A stretch of 64,000 nucleotides of DNA, taken from Allobosea lupini (GTDB lineage: Bacteria > Pseudomonadota > Alphaproteobacteria > Rhizobiales > Beijerinckiaceae). The notes under the pieces were generated by a model. That model was not told the DNA's origin. It did no database searches and worked only from the letters and a program-made list of their open reading frames with translations. The stretch lies in NCBI RefSeq assembly GCF_900109525.1, contig NZ_FOAN01000001.1:930001-994000 (forward strand), read 5' to 3'. Positions within the stretch are counted from its first letter, which is position 1; each line of letters opens with the position of its first letter. Shown in pieces: positions 25,447-35,221 of this stretch. The position numbers and the translations under genes were made by a program.

Positions 25447-26350
25447 GGGCGACCAGCAAACCCGCTGCGGCTTCGTCGCGCTGATCGGCGCGCCCAATGC
25501 CGGCAAGTCGACGCTGCTGAACCAGCTCGTCGGCGCCAAGATCTCGATCGTTTCGCGCAAGGTGCAGACGACGCGCACGCAGGTCCGCGGCATCGCCCTC
25601 TCCGGCCCGACACAGATCATCTTCGTCGACACGCCCGGCATCTTCGCGCCCAAGCGCCGGCTCGACCGCGCCATGGTGACGAGCGCCTGGGGCGGTGCAA
25701 CCGATGCCGACCTGATCGGCGTGCTGATCGATGTCGGCCGCTTCGACCATGAGGAGAACACCGCGCTGCTGGAAAGGCTCGCCCAGCTGAAGCAGCCGAA
25801 GTTCCTGATCCTCAACAAGATCGACACGATCCCGAAGGAGAAGCTGCTCGCCATCACCGTAGCAGTAAACGAGCAGTCCAAGTTCGAGACGACCTTCATG
25901 GTCGCGGCGCTGACCGGCTATGGCGTCAAGGACATCCTCGCCTGGCTGGAGAGCCGGCTGAAGCCCGGTCCCTGGCTCTATCCTGAGGATCAGATCTCGG
26001 ATGCGCCGCTGCGCTTCCTTGCCGCCGAGATCACCCGCGAGAAGATCTTCGAGCGGCTGCACGACGAGCTTCCCTATCGCTCGACCGTCGAGACCGAGAG
26101 CTGGCAGCAGCGCCCGGACGGCTCGGTCAGGATCGAGCAGACGATCTATGTCGAGCGCGAAGGCCAGCGGAAGATCGTGCTCGGCGAAGGCGGCCAGACG
26201 ATCAAGGCGATCGGCCAGAAGGCGCGCGTCGAGATCGCCGAAGCGGCCGAGGCGAAGGTGCACCTCTTCCTTTTCGTCAAGGTCCGCGAGAATTGGAGCG
26301 ACGATCCGGAGCGCTATCGCGAGATGGGATTGGACTTTCCAAAAAGCTGA
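25439..26350 (+). CDS. era: GTPase Era
   Basis: 303 aa GTPase that helps the assembly of the 30S ribosomal subunit by binding 16S rRNA. The G domain shows G1 GAPNAGKST, a switch region with VQTTRTQVRGI, G3 DTPG and G4 NKID. The C-terminal KH domain is RQKIVLGEGGQTIKAIGQKARVEI. Its start overlaps rnc by eight bases, so the lepB-rnc-era genes form one operon. The gap to the next gene (177 bases) has promoter-like AT-rich parts. Confidence 0.97.
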   Translation: MAEGDQQTRCGFVALIGAPNAGKSTLLNQLVGAKISIVSRKVQTTRTQVRGIALSGPTQIIFVDTPGIFAPKRRLDRAMVTSAWGGATDADLIGVLIDVGRFDHEENTALLERLAQLKQPKFLILNKIDTIPKEKLLAITVAVNEQSKFETTFMVAALTGYGVKDILAWLESRLKPGPWLYPEDQISDAPLRFLAAEITREKIFERLHDELPYRSTVETESWQQRPDGSVRIEQTIYVEREGQRKIVLGEGGQTIKAIGQKARVEIAEAAEAKVHLFLFVKVRENWSDDPERYREMGLDFPKS

Positions 26351-26527
26351 ATATTGCAGCGCTCGCACGTGAAAATGGTAAAATCTGCTCCCAATCTTGC
26401 GCGGTACGCCACATTCACCACATAAGCGCCGAAGGATCGCTCGATTTGGAGCGTCAGCCTGACATTATTCGACCCAGATCCGTGCCGATTCTTATTGATC
26501 GACCGTATTTAAGCCAGGAGCCATTGC

Positions 26528-27142
26528 ATGGCAGGTGAACCGCGTATCGCGCTCTTCATCGACGGAGCTAACCTCTACGCGACGTCGAAGCAGCTCGGCT
26601 TCGACATGGACTATCGACGCCTGCTCAAGGAATTCCAGGGACGCGGCAATCTGATACGTGCCTTCTACTTCACAACACTTGTGGAAAGCGAAGAGTACAC
26701 CTCGATCAGACCGCTGGTCGACTGGCTCGACTACAACGGCTACCGCGTCGTCACCAAGGCTGCCAAGGAGTTTACCGACGCGACCGGCCGCCGGCGCGTC
26801 AAGGGCAACATGGACATCGAGCTCGCCATCGAGATGCTCGAGCTCGCCCCCCATCTCGACCAAATCTACCTGTTCTCCGGCGATGGCGATTTCCGCCCGC
26901 TGGTCGAGGCGGTCCAGCGCAAGGGCGTCAAGGTCTCGGTGGTCTCGACCATCAACACCAATCCGCCGATGGTCGCCGACGATCTGCGCCGGCAATGCGA
27001 CGAGTTCGTCGAACTCGCCAGCCTGATGCAGAAGGTCGGCCGCGACCCGGCCGAGCGTGCGGCGCGCGCGCCCGGCGCCGGTAATCCGGGGCTGGAGCGG
27101 CGCTACGGCATCCGCCAGGGGGACGAGCTGCCGGAAGGTTGA
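26528..27142 (+). CDS. NYN domain protein, LabA/DUF88 family
   Basis: 204 aa PIN-like nuclease-fold protein. The acidic cluster of the NYN/DUF88 family is clear: ALFIDGANLY at the start, GNMDIELAIEM in the middle and FSGDGDFRPLVEAV, followed by KGVKVSVVST. These Asp residues would bind a metal, as in RNA-cutting PIN relatives, but no substrate is proven. The charged C-terminal tail (about 35 aa) is family-specific. A homologue sits beside smpB/rpoZ/rsh in many alphaproteobacteria, which hints at an RNA-related role. It is followed by the sodB-like gene; the stop overlaps a possible TTG, but the real start lies 120 bases further on. Confidence 0.88.
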   Translation: MAGEPRIALFIDGANLYATSKQLGFDMDYRRLLKEFQGRGNLIRAFYFTTLVESEEYTSIRPLVDWLDYNGYRVVTKAAKEFTDATGRRRVKGNMDIELAIEMLELAPHLDQIYLFSGDGDFRPLVEAVQRKGVKVSVVSTINTNPPMVADDLRRQCDEFVELASLMQKVGRDPAERAARAPGAGNPGLERRYGIRQGDELPEG

Positions 27143-27261
27143 ACCTGCCCTGCCCTGTCGCGTTGTCGATGCAGGGAGCAGCGACCTTGAGCCGCGGGCA
27201 CTTGACCGCAGCTGCGGCTCGCGCAACCTCTGTTTCCGCAACGACACCCGGAGGGCACGCC

Positions 27262-27990
<729 letters not shown>

Positions 27991-28051
27991 CAGAGGGAAC
28001 TTGCCCAGACCTCTCCCGTCACGGTTGCAACGGAAAAAGGGGGGCAGTTCC

Positions 28052-28438
28052 ATGTCGGATGTCAGCGCGATCGCGCGCGCCTGCTACGAAGCTTATGTCG
28101 ACAAGGATCGGGCAGCGATCGAAGCCCTGCTCGACGAGGACTTCCATTTCACCAGCCCGCTCGACAATCGCCTCGATCGCGCGACCTATTTCGAGCGCTG
28201 CTGGCCGAACAGCGAGCGCATCCGCGCCTGCACGTTCAAGCACCTGATCGCGAGCGGCGAGACGGTCTTCGTGACCTATGAGGGCGAAGGCCGCGACGGC
28301 AAGGGCTTTCGCAACACCGAGATCCTGACAATCCGGAACGACAGGATCGTCGAGGTCGAGGTCTATTTCGGCTGGTCGCTGCCTCACTCGGCGCCAGAGG
28401 GAGGTTTTGTCGAGCCTGACGGGCTGACCGCCGGATAG
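28052..28438 (+). CDS. NTF2-like (SnoaL-type) nuclear transport factor 2 family protein
   Basis: 128 aa small alpha+beta barrel domain of the NTF2 superfamily. Its N-terminal helix ACYEAYVDKDRAAIEALL and DEDFHFTSPLDNRLDR are typical, as is the later RNTEILTIRNDRIVEVEVYFG. The ATG at 28052 was chosen since a purine-rich stretch (AAAAAGGGGGG) lies just upstream. Members bind small molecules or catalyse isomerisations; many are stand-alone proteins of unknown role, and no partner is visible here. It lies between the superoxide dismutase and smpB, with smpB convergent. Confidence 0.85.
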   Translation: MSDVSAIARACYEAYVDKDRAAIEALLDEDFHFTSPLDNRLDRATYFERCWPNSERIRACTFKHLIASGETVFVTYEGEGRDGKGFRNTEILTIRNDRIVEVEVYFGWSLPHSAPEGGFVEPDGLTAG

Positions 28439-28453
28439 GCATGAATTGGGCGC

Positions 28454-28927
28454 CTATCCGCCCGTCTTCAGGATGCGCGCCTTGTCGCGGTTCCAGTCGC
28501 GGGCCTTCTCGGTCTCGCGCTTGTCGTGCAGCTTCTTACCCTTGCCGAGGCCGAGCTCGACCTTCGCCCGGCCCTTGTCGTTGAAATAGACCTTGAGCGG
28601 GATGACGGTGTAGCCCTCGCGCTGGATCGCGCCCATCAGCTTGTCGATCTGGCGGCGGTGCAGCAGCAGCTTACGCGGCCGGCGGACATCGTGGTTGAAG
28701 CGGTTGGCTTCGAGATATTCCGGGATATGGGCGTTGAACAGGAAGAGCTCGGTGCCCATCGGCCCGGCATAGCTCTCGCCGATCGTCGCCTTGCCGCCGC
28801 GCAGCGACTTGATCTCGGTGCCCTGGAGGGCGATGCCGGCTTCCAGCGTCTCGGTGATGGCATAGTTGTAGCGCGCCTTGCGGTTGTCGGCCGCAAGCTT
28901 GTAGCGCTCGGGATCGGGCTTACTCAT
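28454..28927 (-). CDS. smpB: SsrA-binding protein SmpB
   Basis: 157 aa RNA-binding protein that, with tmRNA, rescues stalled ribosomes. The conserved [43 protein letters not shown] and [20 protein letters not shown] segments match the family, and the basic C-terminal tail [18 protein letters not shown] is complete. It begins 52 bases after the dapA stop on the same strand, and probably shares its transcript. The tmRNA gene itself was not seen in the window. Confidence 0.97.
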   Translation of the reverse strand: MSKPDPERYKLAADNRKARYNYAITETLEAGIALQGTEIKSLRGGKATIGESYAGPMGTELFLFNAHIPEYLEANRFNHDVRRPRKLLLHRRQIDKLMGAIQREGYTVIPLKVYFNDKGRAKVELGLGKGKKLHDKRETEKARDWNRDKARILKTGG

Positions 28928-28978
28928 CGAAACACTCCGGCAACCGGCGGCCGCAAATAGCGGGACCGATCACCTTAC

Positions 28979-29872
28979 TTAAGCATTCAGCAGGCCGGCG
29001 TGAACCATGGCGCTGCGAATGACCTCGCCGGTCGCCGGCGTCACCGGCATCAGCGGCAGACGGACTTCCTCCTCGATCCGGCCAAGACGCTTCAGACCGT
29101 GTTTGGCGCCGGCGAGGCCGGGCTCCTTGAAGATGGCGTCGTGCAGCGGCACCAGCCGGTCCTGGATCTTCAGGGCACCGGCATAGTCGCCCTTGAGCGC
29201 GCAAGCCATCAGGTCGGCGCAGAGCTTGGGCGCGACATTGGCGACGACCGAGATGCAGCCATGGCCGCCGGCAGCCATATAGGCCAGCGCGGTCATATCC
29301 TCGCCCGAGAGCTGGATGAAATCGGGGCCGAGCACATGGCGCTGAAGCGAGACACGCGCGAGATTGGCCGTCGCATCCTTCACGCCCGCGATGTTCTTGA
29401 GCTCGTAGAGGCGCGCCATGGTCTCGACCGACATGTCGACCACCGAGCGCGGCGGGATGTTGTAGATGATGATCGGGATGCCGATCGCGTCGTTCACCGC
29501 CTTGAAGTGCTGGTACATGCCTTCCTGGGTCGGCTTGTTGTAATAGGGCGTGACCACGAGCACGGCCTGGGCGCCCGCCTTCTCGGCGTGCTTTGCCAGC
29601 GAGATCGCCTCGGTGGTGTTGTTCGAGCCGGCGCCGGCGATGACCGGCACCCTGCCCCTGGCCTGGTCGATGACGATCTCGGTGACTTGGCCGTGCTCGT
29701 CATGGCTGAGCGTCGGGCTTTCGCCGGTGGTGCCGACCGGAACGAGCGCGGTCGAGCCGCTCTCGATCTGCCAGTCGACCAAAGCGCGCAACGTCGCCTC
29801 GTCGATCTTGCCGCCCTTGAACGGCGTCACCAGCGCGGGCATCGAACCGGTGAGTGGCGCATGCTTGGTCAT
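28979..29872 (-). CDS. dapA: 4-hydroxy-tetrahydrodipicolinate synthase
   Basis: 297 aa TIM-barrel enzyme for the first committed step of lysine and diaminopimelate synthesis, joining pyruvate with aspartate semialdehyde. The Schiff-base lysine is K in [10 protein letters not shown], the catalytic Tyr is in [10 protein letters not shown], and the active-site [14 protein letters not shown] is near residue 45. The ATG at 29872 ([11 protein letters not shown]) was chosen over the longer frame from 29953, which adds 27 residues of no family similarity. It is followed by smpB on the same strand. lysC, encoded at 53912-55150 in this window, acts upstream in the same pathway. Confidence 0.97.
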   Translation of the reverse strand: MTKHAPLTGSMPALVTPFKGGKIDEATLRALVDWQIESGSTALVPVGTTGESPTLSHDEHGQVTEIVIDQARGRVPVIAGAGSNNTTEAISLAKHAEKAGAQAVLVVTPYYNKPTQEGMYQHFKAVNDAIGIPIIIYNIPPRSVVDMSVETMARLYELKNIAGVKDATANLARVSLQRHVLGPDFIQLSGEDMTALAYMAAGGHGCISVVANVAPKLCADLMACALKGDYAGALKIQDRLVPLHDAIFKEPGLAGAKHGLKRLGRIEEEVRLPLMPVTPATGEVIRSAMVHAGLLNA

Positions 29873-30051
29873 GGACGGTCCTGAAAACGACAAAGTTCGG
29901 CGTGAAACGGGCGACAGACATAGCCTTTCAGCCGCAGTCCGCAAAGCCGGCAACCCATCAAAAATCGTGGCGGCATGGTTAGGACTTCATAAAGCTCCCT
30001 GCGGGAGCATGGCCTACTGCTACGATCCGGCTTGCTTGGGGGGACCCCTTG

Positions 30052-32190
30052 ATGGCGCTATCGCCGGGCCGACGGTTCTTCGGAGCTGGCCTGACGCTTA
30101 TCCTCGTTGCTGTTGGACCCTGCTCCGCGGGCCCTGACGGCTCGCACCCATTGCAGATCGAGCGCCTGGCGCGCGTCAATACGAGCGACGATCCCGGACC
30201 TGCGAGCGTCGATGTCGGCGTGACGGCCTCGCTCGCGCCGCAGACCGAGCCGCCTGCGTCGCCCGTGCCGCCAGCCACGATCCTTCGGCCGGAGGAGCGC
30301 ATCGATCTCGAGCCGCTGAAGAAGGCCGTGGCGGCCTATCGCGCCGGAAAGCTGGAGGATGGCGACGCCATCGCCCGCGGCATCGACGACAAGGCGGTGC
30401 GCGGCATGCTCGAATGGGTGGCGCTGCGCAGCCTCGCCAATGTCGTCAGCTTCGAGCGCATCGCCGAATTCCTCGACGCCTTCCCGAACTATCCCGGTAC
30501 GACGCCGTTCCGCCGGCGCGCCGAAGCAGCGCTGCTCACCGACCGGCGCTCGCCCGAGACCGTGCGTGCCTTCTTCCACGGCCGCGAGCCGATCAGCCCC
30601 GCCGGACGCGTCGCGCTGGCGCGAGCCCTCGCCGCCGAGGGCAAGGCGAACGAGGCACTGGCGCTGGCGCGCCGGATCTGGCTCAAGGACCATCTCGGCG
30701 CCGGGCTCGAGAAGATCGTGCTCGACAATTTCGGCGAGAAGCTCACCGTCGCCGACCATCGCCTGCGCACCGAGCGCTATCTCTTCGCCGGCAAGAGCGA
30801 AGAGGCGCTGCGCAACGCGGCACGCGTCTCGCAGGACTATGTCGCACTGGCCAAGGTCCGGCTCGCCAGCGCCAAGGCCAAGGGCCCGATCGCGCAAAAG
30901 CAGATCGACGCGGTGCCGGCCGCCCTGAAGAAGGACATCTCCTTCGCTTTTCTGCAGGCGCAGCAGGCGCGCCGCTCCGGCAAGCCGGCCGATGCGGCCA
31001 AGGCGATCGCCGAGGTGCCGCGCGACCCAGGCGTGCTCGGCGACGGCGATGGCTGGTGGGAGGAGCGCCGGCTGATTGCCCGCAAGCTGCTCGACGACGG
31101 CGACGCCAAGGGCGCCTATGCGGTCGCGTCCGGCCATGGCGCCGAGGATGCAGCCGAGCGCATCGACGCCGAATGGCATGCGGGCTGGATCGCGCTGCGC
31201 TTCGAGAAGGATGCTGAGCGGGCAGCCAAGCATTTCGCCGAAGCCGCCAAGATCGCGGAGACGCCGATCTCTGTAGCCCGCGCCACCTATTGGCAAGGCC
31301 GTGCCGCCGATGCGCTGAACAAGAGCGATGAGGCCAGGACCTTCTACGCCCGCGCCGCCGAGCACCCCGTCGCCTATTACGGCCAGCTCGCCCGCGCCCG
31401 CCTCGGCCTCACCGACCTGCCGGTCCGGCGCACCATCGCGGCGCCGCTGGCGCATCTGCCTGGCTTCAAAGCGGCCAAGCTGCTCTATGCGATCGAGGCA
31501 CCCGATCTCGCCGGCCAATTGCTGATCGACCTGTCGCAGCGCCTGCACGATGCCGCCGCGCTCGAGGCGATCGCCGATATCGCGCGCCAGCGCGCCGACG
31601 CCAGGACCCTGCTGACCATCGGCAAGATTTCGCTGCAGCGCGGCTTCCCGCTCGACGAGGCCGCCTTCCCGACCTTCGGCGTACCGGAATTCCCGTCGGT
31701 TGGCGATCCGATGGAGCGCGCCATCGTCCACGCGATCGCCCGCCAGGAAAGCGCCTTCGATCCGGGCGCGGTCTCGCATGCCGGCGCGCTCGGGCTGATG
31801 CAGATGATGCCGGCAACGGCGCGCGAGACGGCGCGACGGGCGCAGATGCCCTTCGAGCTCGACAAGCTGACCAAGGACCCGCTCTATTCGGCCAAGATGG
31901 GCGCGGCCCATCTCAACGACCTGCTCGGCGACTGGCGCGGCTCCTATATCCTGACCTTCGCCGCCTATAATGCCGGCTCCGGCAATGTGAAGAAGTGGAT
32001 CGCCGCCTATGGCGATCCACGCACGCCCGAGGTCGATGCCGTCGACTGGGTCGAGCGCATCTCCTTCACCGAGACCCGCAACTATGTGCAGCGGGTGATG
32101 GAAAACCTGCAGGTCTATCGCCAGCGCCTCAACCAGCGCACGGCCTATATGATCGACTACGATCTGAAGCGCGGCAGCAAGCGGGATTGA
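30052..32190 (+). CDS. Soluble-type lytic murein transglycosylase (Slt70-like)
   Basis: 712 aa periplasmic peptidoglycan hydrolase that cuts the MurNAc-GlcNAc bond to form anhydro-muropeptides. It has an N-terminal signal-like segment (GRRFFGAGLTLILVAVGPCSA), then a long superhelical region of helical repeats (about residues 90-530), as in E. coli Slt70, and the C-terminal SLT catalytic domain: HAIARQESAFDPGAVSHAGALGLMQMMP with the catalytic Glu, and SYILTFAAYNAGSGNV. The ATG at 30052 follows a GGGGGGA ribosome-binding site; TTG at 30049 is an alternative. It is divergent from dapA; the gap of 179 bases holds the promoters. Confidence 0.93.
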   Translation: MALSPGRRFFGAGLTLILVAVGPCSAGPDGSHPLQIERLARVNTSDDPGPASVDVGVTASLAPQTEPPASPVPPATILRPEERIDLEPLKKAVAAYRAGKLEDGDAIARGIDDKAVRGMLEWVALRSLANVVSFERIAEFLDAFPNYPGTTPFRRRAEAALLTDRRSPETVRAFFHGREPISPAGRVALARALAAEGKANEALALARRIWLKDHLGAGLEKIVLDNFGEKLTVADHRLRTERYLFAGKSEEALRNAARVSQDYVALAKVRLASAKAKGPIAQKQIDAVPAALKKDISFAFLQAQQARRSGKPADAAKAIAEVPRDPGVLGDGDGWWEERRLIARKLLDDGDAKGAYAVASGHGAEDAAERIDAEWHAGWIALRFEKDAERAAKHFAEAAKIAETPISVARATYWQGRAADALNKSDEARTFYARAAEHPVAYYGQLARARLGLTDLPVRRTIAAPLAHLPGFKAAKLLYAIEAPDLAGQLLIDLSQRLHDAAALEAIADIARQRADARTLLTIGKISLQRGFPLDEAAFPTFGVPEFPSVGDPMERAIVHAIARQESAFDPGAVSHAGALGLMQMMPATARETARRAQMPFELDKLTKDPLYSAKMGAAHLNDLLGDWRGSYILTFAAYNAGSGNVKKWIAAYGDPRTPEVDAVDWVERISFTETRNYVQRVMENLQVYRQRLNQRTAYMIDYDLKRGSKRD

Positions 32191-32211
32191 GCGCCTGACC
32201 GCTGCGCCGCG

Positions 32212-33120
32212 CTATTCCGCGACCAGTCGTGCATGCGCCCGCACCGGGAAGGTGCCCATGCCGCTGATCTTGGGCGGAACGGCGGAAAAGCGGAAACCGG
32301 AGGCCGGCAGCCCGCCCAGCCCGGTGAGATGCTCCACGATCGGGATATCGGCGCCGAGCAGGACGGAGTGCACCGGCCGGGCCCCACCGGCGGTGTCGTC
32401 GATATTCAGTGAATCGATCCCGACGAGCACGGCGCCCTGGTCGCGCAGATAGAGAGCCGCCTTCTCGGTCAGGAACGGATGCCCTTCGAAATAGGCGTCC
32501 GTGCGCCAGTGCCGGTCCCAGCCGGTATGGACGAGCACCGCATGTCCGGTGCACGCGACAGGGACGAAATGGTGCCAGTCGATCGCCCGCCCGGCCGCGC
32601 CTTCGACCCGAACCACGACGGCCGGCACATCCGACACACGCCGCAGCTGCAGCCCCGCCAGGTCGTGGCCAGTGGCATAGCGGTGGAACGGCATATCGAT
32701 ATAGGTGCCGGTATTGGCAACCATGTCGATGCGGCCGATCTGAAACTCGGTGCCTTCGGCATAGAACTCGCGCGACTTGCCCCGGGAAAGATGGTCGCAG
32801 ATCAGCGGGGCAGGCATCTCCTTGTAAGTGATCATCCCCGACTCGATCGTATGGCTGAGATCGACGAAAAGGTCGTCGAGCCGTTGCACCACCGCGTCCG
32901 GCGACTGCGGCGCCCGCTTGTGACGCTCTTCTATGATCACCTTGTTGAGAATGCGGACCTCGCCAACCATCAGCAGGCGCAGGTCCTTGATGATGTAGGC
33001 CGCAAGCTCGTCGTCCGAGATATCGTCACCGGCAATGTCGAGACGAAAATCCTGCCCCTGAATGCCTCCGCCATTGGAGAAGGCCACCTCGAAATCGAAA
33101 CAGACCCGCTTGTCGACCAT
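32212..33120 (-). CDS. Cyclase family protein (kynurenine formamidase-like) with extra N-terminal domain
   Basis: 302 aa. The C-terminal 220 residues match the cyclase/KynB family: FVDLSHTIESGMITYKEMPAP, NTGTYIDMPFHRY, LVHTGWDRHWRTDAYFEGHPFLTEKAALYL and GIDSLNIDDTAGG. The family metal motif HxGTHxDxPxH appears as NTGTYIDMPFH: the usual two His at its start are Asn and Tyr. An N-terminal domain of about 75 aa (DKRVCFDFEVAFSNGGGIQG onward, with ISDDELAAYIIKDLRLLMV) precedes it; I do not recognise this domain. The start at 33120 has a GAGGGGG ribosome-binding site. The reaction is unknown; a hydrolase of amides or lactones is likely. Confidence 0.85.
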   Translation of the reverse strand: MVDKRVCFDFEVAFSNGGGIQGQDFRLDIAGDDISDDELAAYIIKDLRLLMVGEVRILNKVIIEERHKRAPQSPDAVVQRLDDLFVDLSHTIESGMITYKEMPAPLICDHLSRGKSREFYAEGTEFQIGRIDMVANTGTYIDMPFHRYATGHDLAGLQLRRVSDVPAVVVRVEGAAGRAIDWHHFVPVACTGHAVLVHTGWDRHWRTDAYFEGHPFLTEKAALYLRDQGAVLVGIDSLNIDDTAGGARPVHSVLLGADIPIVEHLTGLGGLPASGFRFSAVPPKISGMGTFPVRAHARLVAE

Positions 33121-33301
33121 GGCCCCCTCGCTGCTGGCGATGCCGCGCGCTCGAACGAGCGCATGACGCTCCCGCATTGTCCATGCGGACCCCTGCAAGG
33201 CTCATTATGCAGACAGGCATAGCCGCGAGCCGGCCAGGCCTGCTTTCCTGTCGCTTGCGGCCGTGATTAAGGTGCGGGCTGGCGACGACGCGTTCGAGAT
33301 T

Positions 33302-34192
33302 ATGATGACCGCCTATACCGGCTTCCGCTCCCTCTTCATCAGCGCCCGCGACGGGCTGAAGCTGCACATCCGCGAGTATGGGCCACAGGCGGCGCCAAAC
33401 CTCCCGATCGTCTGCCTCGCGGGGTTGGCGCGCACCTCCGCCGATTTCCACGAGCTCGCGCTGGCGCTGGCGGAAGACGGGCCGAGGCGTGTCTTGGCGC
33501 TCGACTATCGCGGCCGCGGCCGCTCCGACTACGCCAAGGACTGGCACGACTACGACATCCGCGTCGAACTCGACGATCTCATGCAGGTCCTGGCAGCGAC
33601 CGGCGTCGAAGAGGCCGTTTTTGTCGGCACGTCGCGCGGCGGGCTCCTGACCATGGCTCTCGGCGCGGCACGGCCTGCAGCGATCCGCGGCGCCGTTCTC
33701 AACGATGTCGGGCCGGTGATCGACGCGCGTGGCCTGCTGCGCATCCGCGGCTATGTCGGCAAGCTGCCGACGCCGCGCAGCTTCGCCGAAGGCGCCGAGA
33801 TCCTGAAGCGGCTCTCGGACCAGCAGTTCCCGCTCTTCGGCGAGGCCGAATGGGAGATCATGGCGCGCCGGACCTGGACCGAGCGCAACGGCGCGCTGGT
33901 CCCGGACTATGATCCGCGCCTGCTCAAGACGCTGGAGGAGCTCGACCTCGAAGCGCCCCTACCCGAGCTCTGGCCTTATTTCGCGGCGCTGAACCATGTC
34001 CCGGTGCTGGCGATCCGCGGCGAGAATTCCGACCTGCTGGCGGAAAAGACGCTGGACGAGATGGGCCGGCGCCATCCGCGCTGCGAGACCTTCACCGCGC
34101 CGGGCCAGGGTCATGCACCTTTGCTCGGCAGCAAGGACATGGTCCGCCGCATCGGCCGGCTGATCGCGAAGGCGGAGAAGCAGGCGGCCTGA
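33302..34192 (+). CDS. Alpha/beta hydrolase
   Basis: 296 aa alpha/beta-hydrolase fold enzyme. The oxyanion-region LAGLARTSADFHELALAL, the nucleophile elbow VGTSRGG with Ser near residue 113, and the catalytic His in APGQGHAPLL at the end are clear; the acidic partner lies between them. There is no signal peptide. A GTG at 33263 would add 13 residues, and ATG at 33302 or 33305 is more likely. The substrate is unknown; homologues are often esterases or hydrolases of small cyclic or carboxylic esters. It is divergent from the cyclase gene and convergent with the HhH membrane gene, with five bases between the latter stops. Confidence 0.88.
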   Translation: MMTAYTGFRSLFISARDGLKLHIREYGPQAAPNLPIVCLAGLARTSADFHELALALAEDGPRRVLALDYRGRGRSDYAKDWHDYDIRVELDDLMQVLAATGVEEAVFVGTSRGGLLTMALGAARPAAIRGAVLNDVGPVIDARGLLRIRGYVGKLPTPRSFAEGAEILKRLSDQQFPLFGEAEWEIMARRTWTERNGALVPDYDPRLLKTLEELDLEAPLPELWPYFAALNHVPVLAIRGENSDLLAEKTLDEMGRRHPRCETFTAPGQGHAPLLGSKDMVRRIGRLIAKAEKQAA

Positions 34193-34197
34193 GCCGC

Positions 34198-35211
34198 TCA
34201 GCGCTTCCTCTTGCGGCGCTTCGCCTTGACCGCCCGCGAATGCTCGGTCTCGCCGCCGCCGGCGAGGATCTTCGCCTCGGCCTGCCACTGCTCCGCGACA
34301 TCGCGGCCCGGGAAGCCGGTGTGATGGGCGAGGAAACGCAGTTCGTCCGGTCCCAGCGCGACGATCTGGTCGAAATGCCAGATGCCGAGCGTGTTCAGGG
34401 TCTCGGCGATCGCCGGACCGATGCCATCGATCAGGCCGAGATCGTCCGGCTTGCCGCCGCGAGCGCCCGGCAGGAGGTTGCTCGGGCGCTTGCCTTCGAG
34501 CGCCGCTCCGGAGAGCGGGATCGCCGTCACCGGCTCGACCGTCGTCGCGGTTCGTGCCAGCGCAGCCGCCTGTGCCACCCAGCCCTCGCGCTCGATCCGC
34601 CCCGGGAAAGCGAGATAAGTGCCGACCCACTCGACGTTTTCAGGGGTCCAGGCGGCGATCTGGCTGAAATGCCAGATTCCGAGCGCGTGCAGGCGCGCCT
34701 CGTTCTGCGGGCCGATTCCCTTGATCAGCTTGAGATCGTCGGCCTGCCCGCCGTGGGCGGCGATGAAGCCGGCCGGGCGCTTGCCGGCGATCGCATCCTC
34801 GCCCTCCACCTTCGGCATGGGAGCCGGCTCGCCCGTCGCTGCCTCGCTGGCCTTGACCTTCGCGACCGGTGGGCGAAGAGCCGGAGCAGGCTGCGGCAAG
34901 GCAAGGCGGGGTGCCGGGGCGGCAAGCACCGGGAGCGCCTCGCCTTCACCGGCGAACAGGCTGCCGATCAGGCAGCCGGCGGCATAGGCGAGCAGATAGA
35001 GCAGCGCCGTCTCGATCCAGAACGCCGCCTGATCGTTGACGAGCCGAAGCCAGACCAGCGCCGCCAGCGCGGCCCAGAGCATGGCGAGGCCGAGGACCGG
35101 GCCGCCAGCGAAACCACGCGGGCCGCCGCGGCCGGTCAGCCAGCCAAAGACGAGGCCCATCGCGAAGGCGGCGAGGAGAAACCAGGCGAACTGGGTCGCG
35201 AGATAGAGCAT
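34198..35211 (-). CDS. Membrane protein with two helix-hairpin-helix repeats
   Basis: 337 aa with three N-terminal hydrophobic segments (residues about 1-25, 35-57 and 66-86), a Pro/Ala-rich linker, and two copies of a 100-residue unit. Each unit begins GKRP (residues 143 and 240), then a DDL start followed by GIGP (165-168 and 263-266) and LGIWHF (177-182 and 275-280), and ends near FPGR. This is a helix-hairpin-helix fold of the DUF4332/poly-HhH kind, seen in rRNA or DNA-binding proteins. The C-terminus is very basic (KAKRRKRKR). It starts 10 bases after the OmpA-family gene on the same strand, so they are probably one operon. The function is not known. Confidence 0.75.
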   Translation of the reverse strand: MLYLATQFAWFLLAAFAMGLVFGWLTGRGGPRGFAGGPVLGLAMLWAALAALVWLRLVNDQAAFWIETALLYLLAYAAGCLIGSLFAGEGEALPVLAAPAPRLALPQPAPALRPPVAKVKASEAATGEPAPMPKVEGEDAIAGKRPAGFIAAHGGQADDLKLIKGIGPQNEARLHALGIWHFSQIAAWTPENVEWVGTYLAFPGRIEREGWVAQAAALARTATTVEPVTAIPLSGAALEGKRPSNLLPGARGGKPDDLGLIDGIGPAIAETLNTLGIWHFDQIVALGPDELRFLAHHTGFPGRDVAEQWQAEAKILAGGGETEHSRAVKAKRRKRKR

Positions 35212-35221
35212 CGCTCCCTCC

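Noticed and set aside
29999..30051. Separate start for a longer lytic transglycosylase at TTG 30049
   Set aside because: ATG at 30052 is next to it and better placed for the ribosome-binding site; the difference is one residue.
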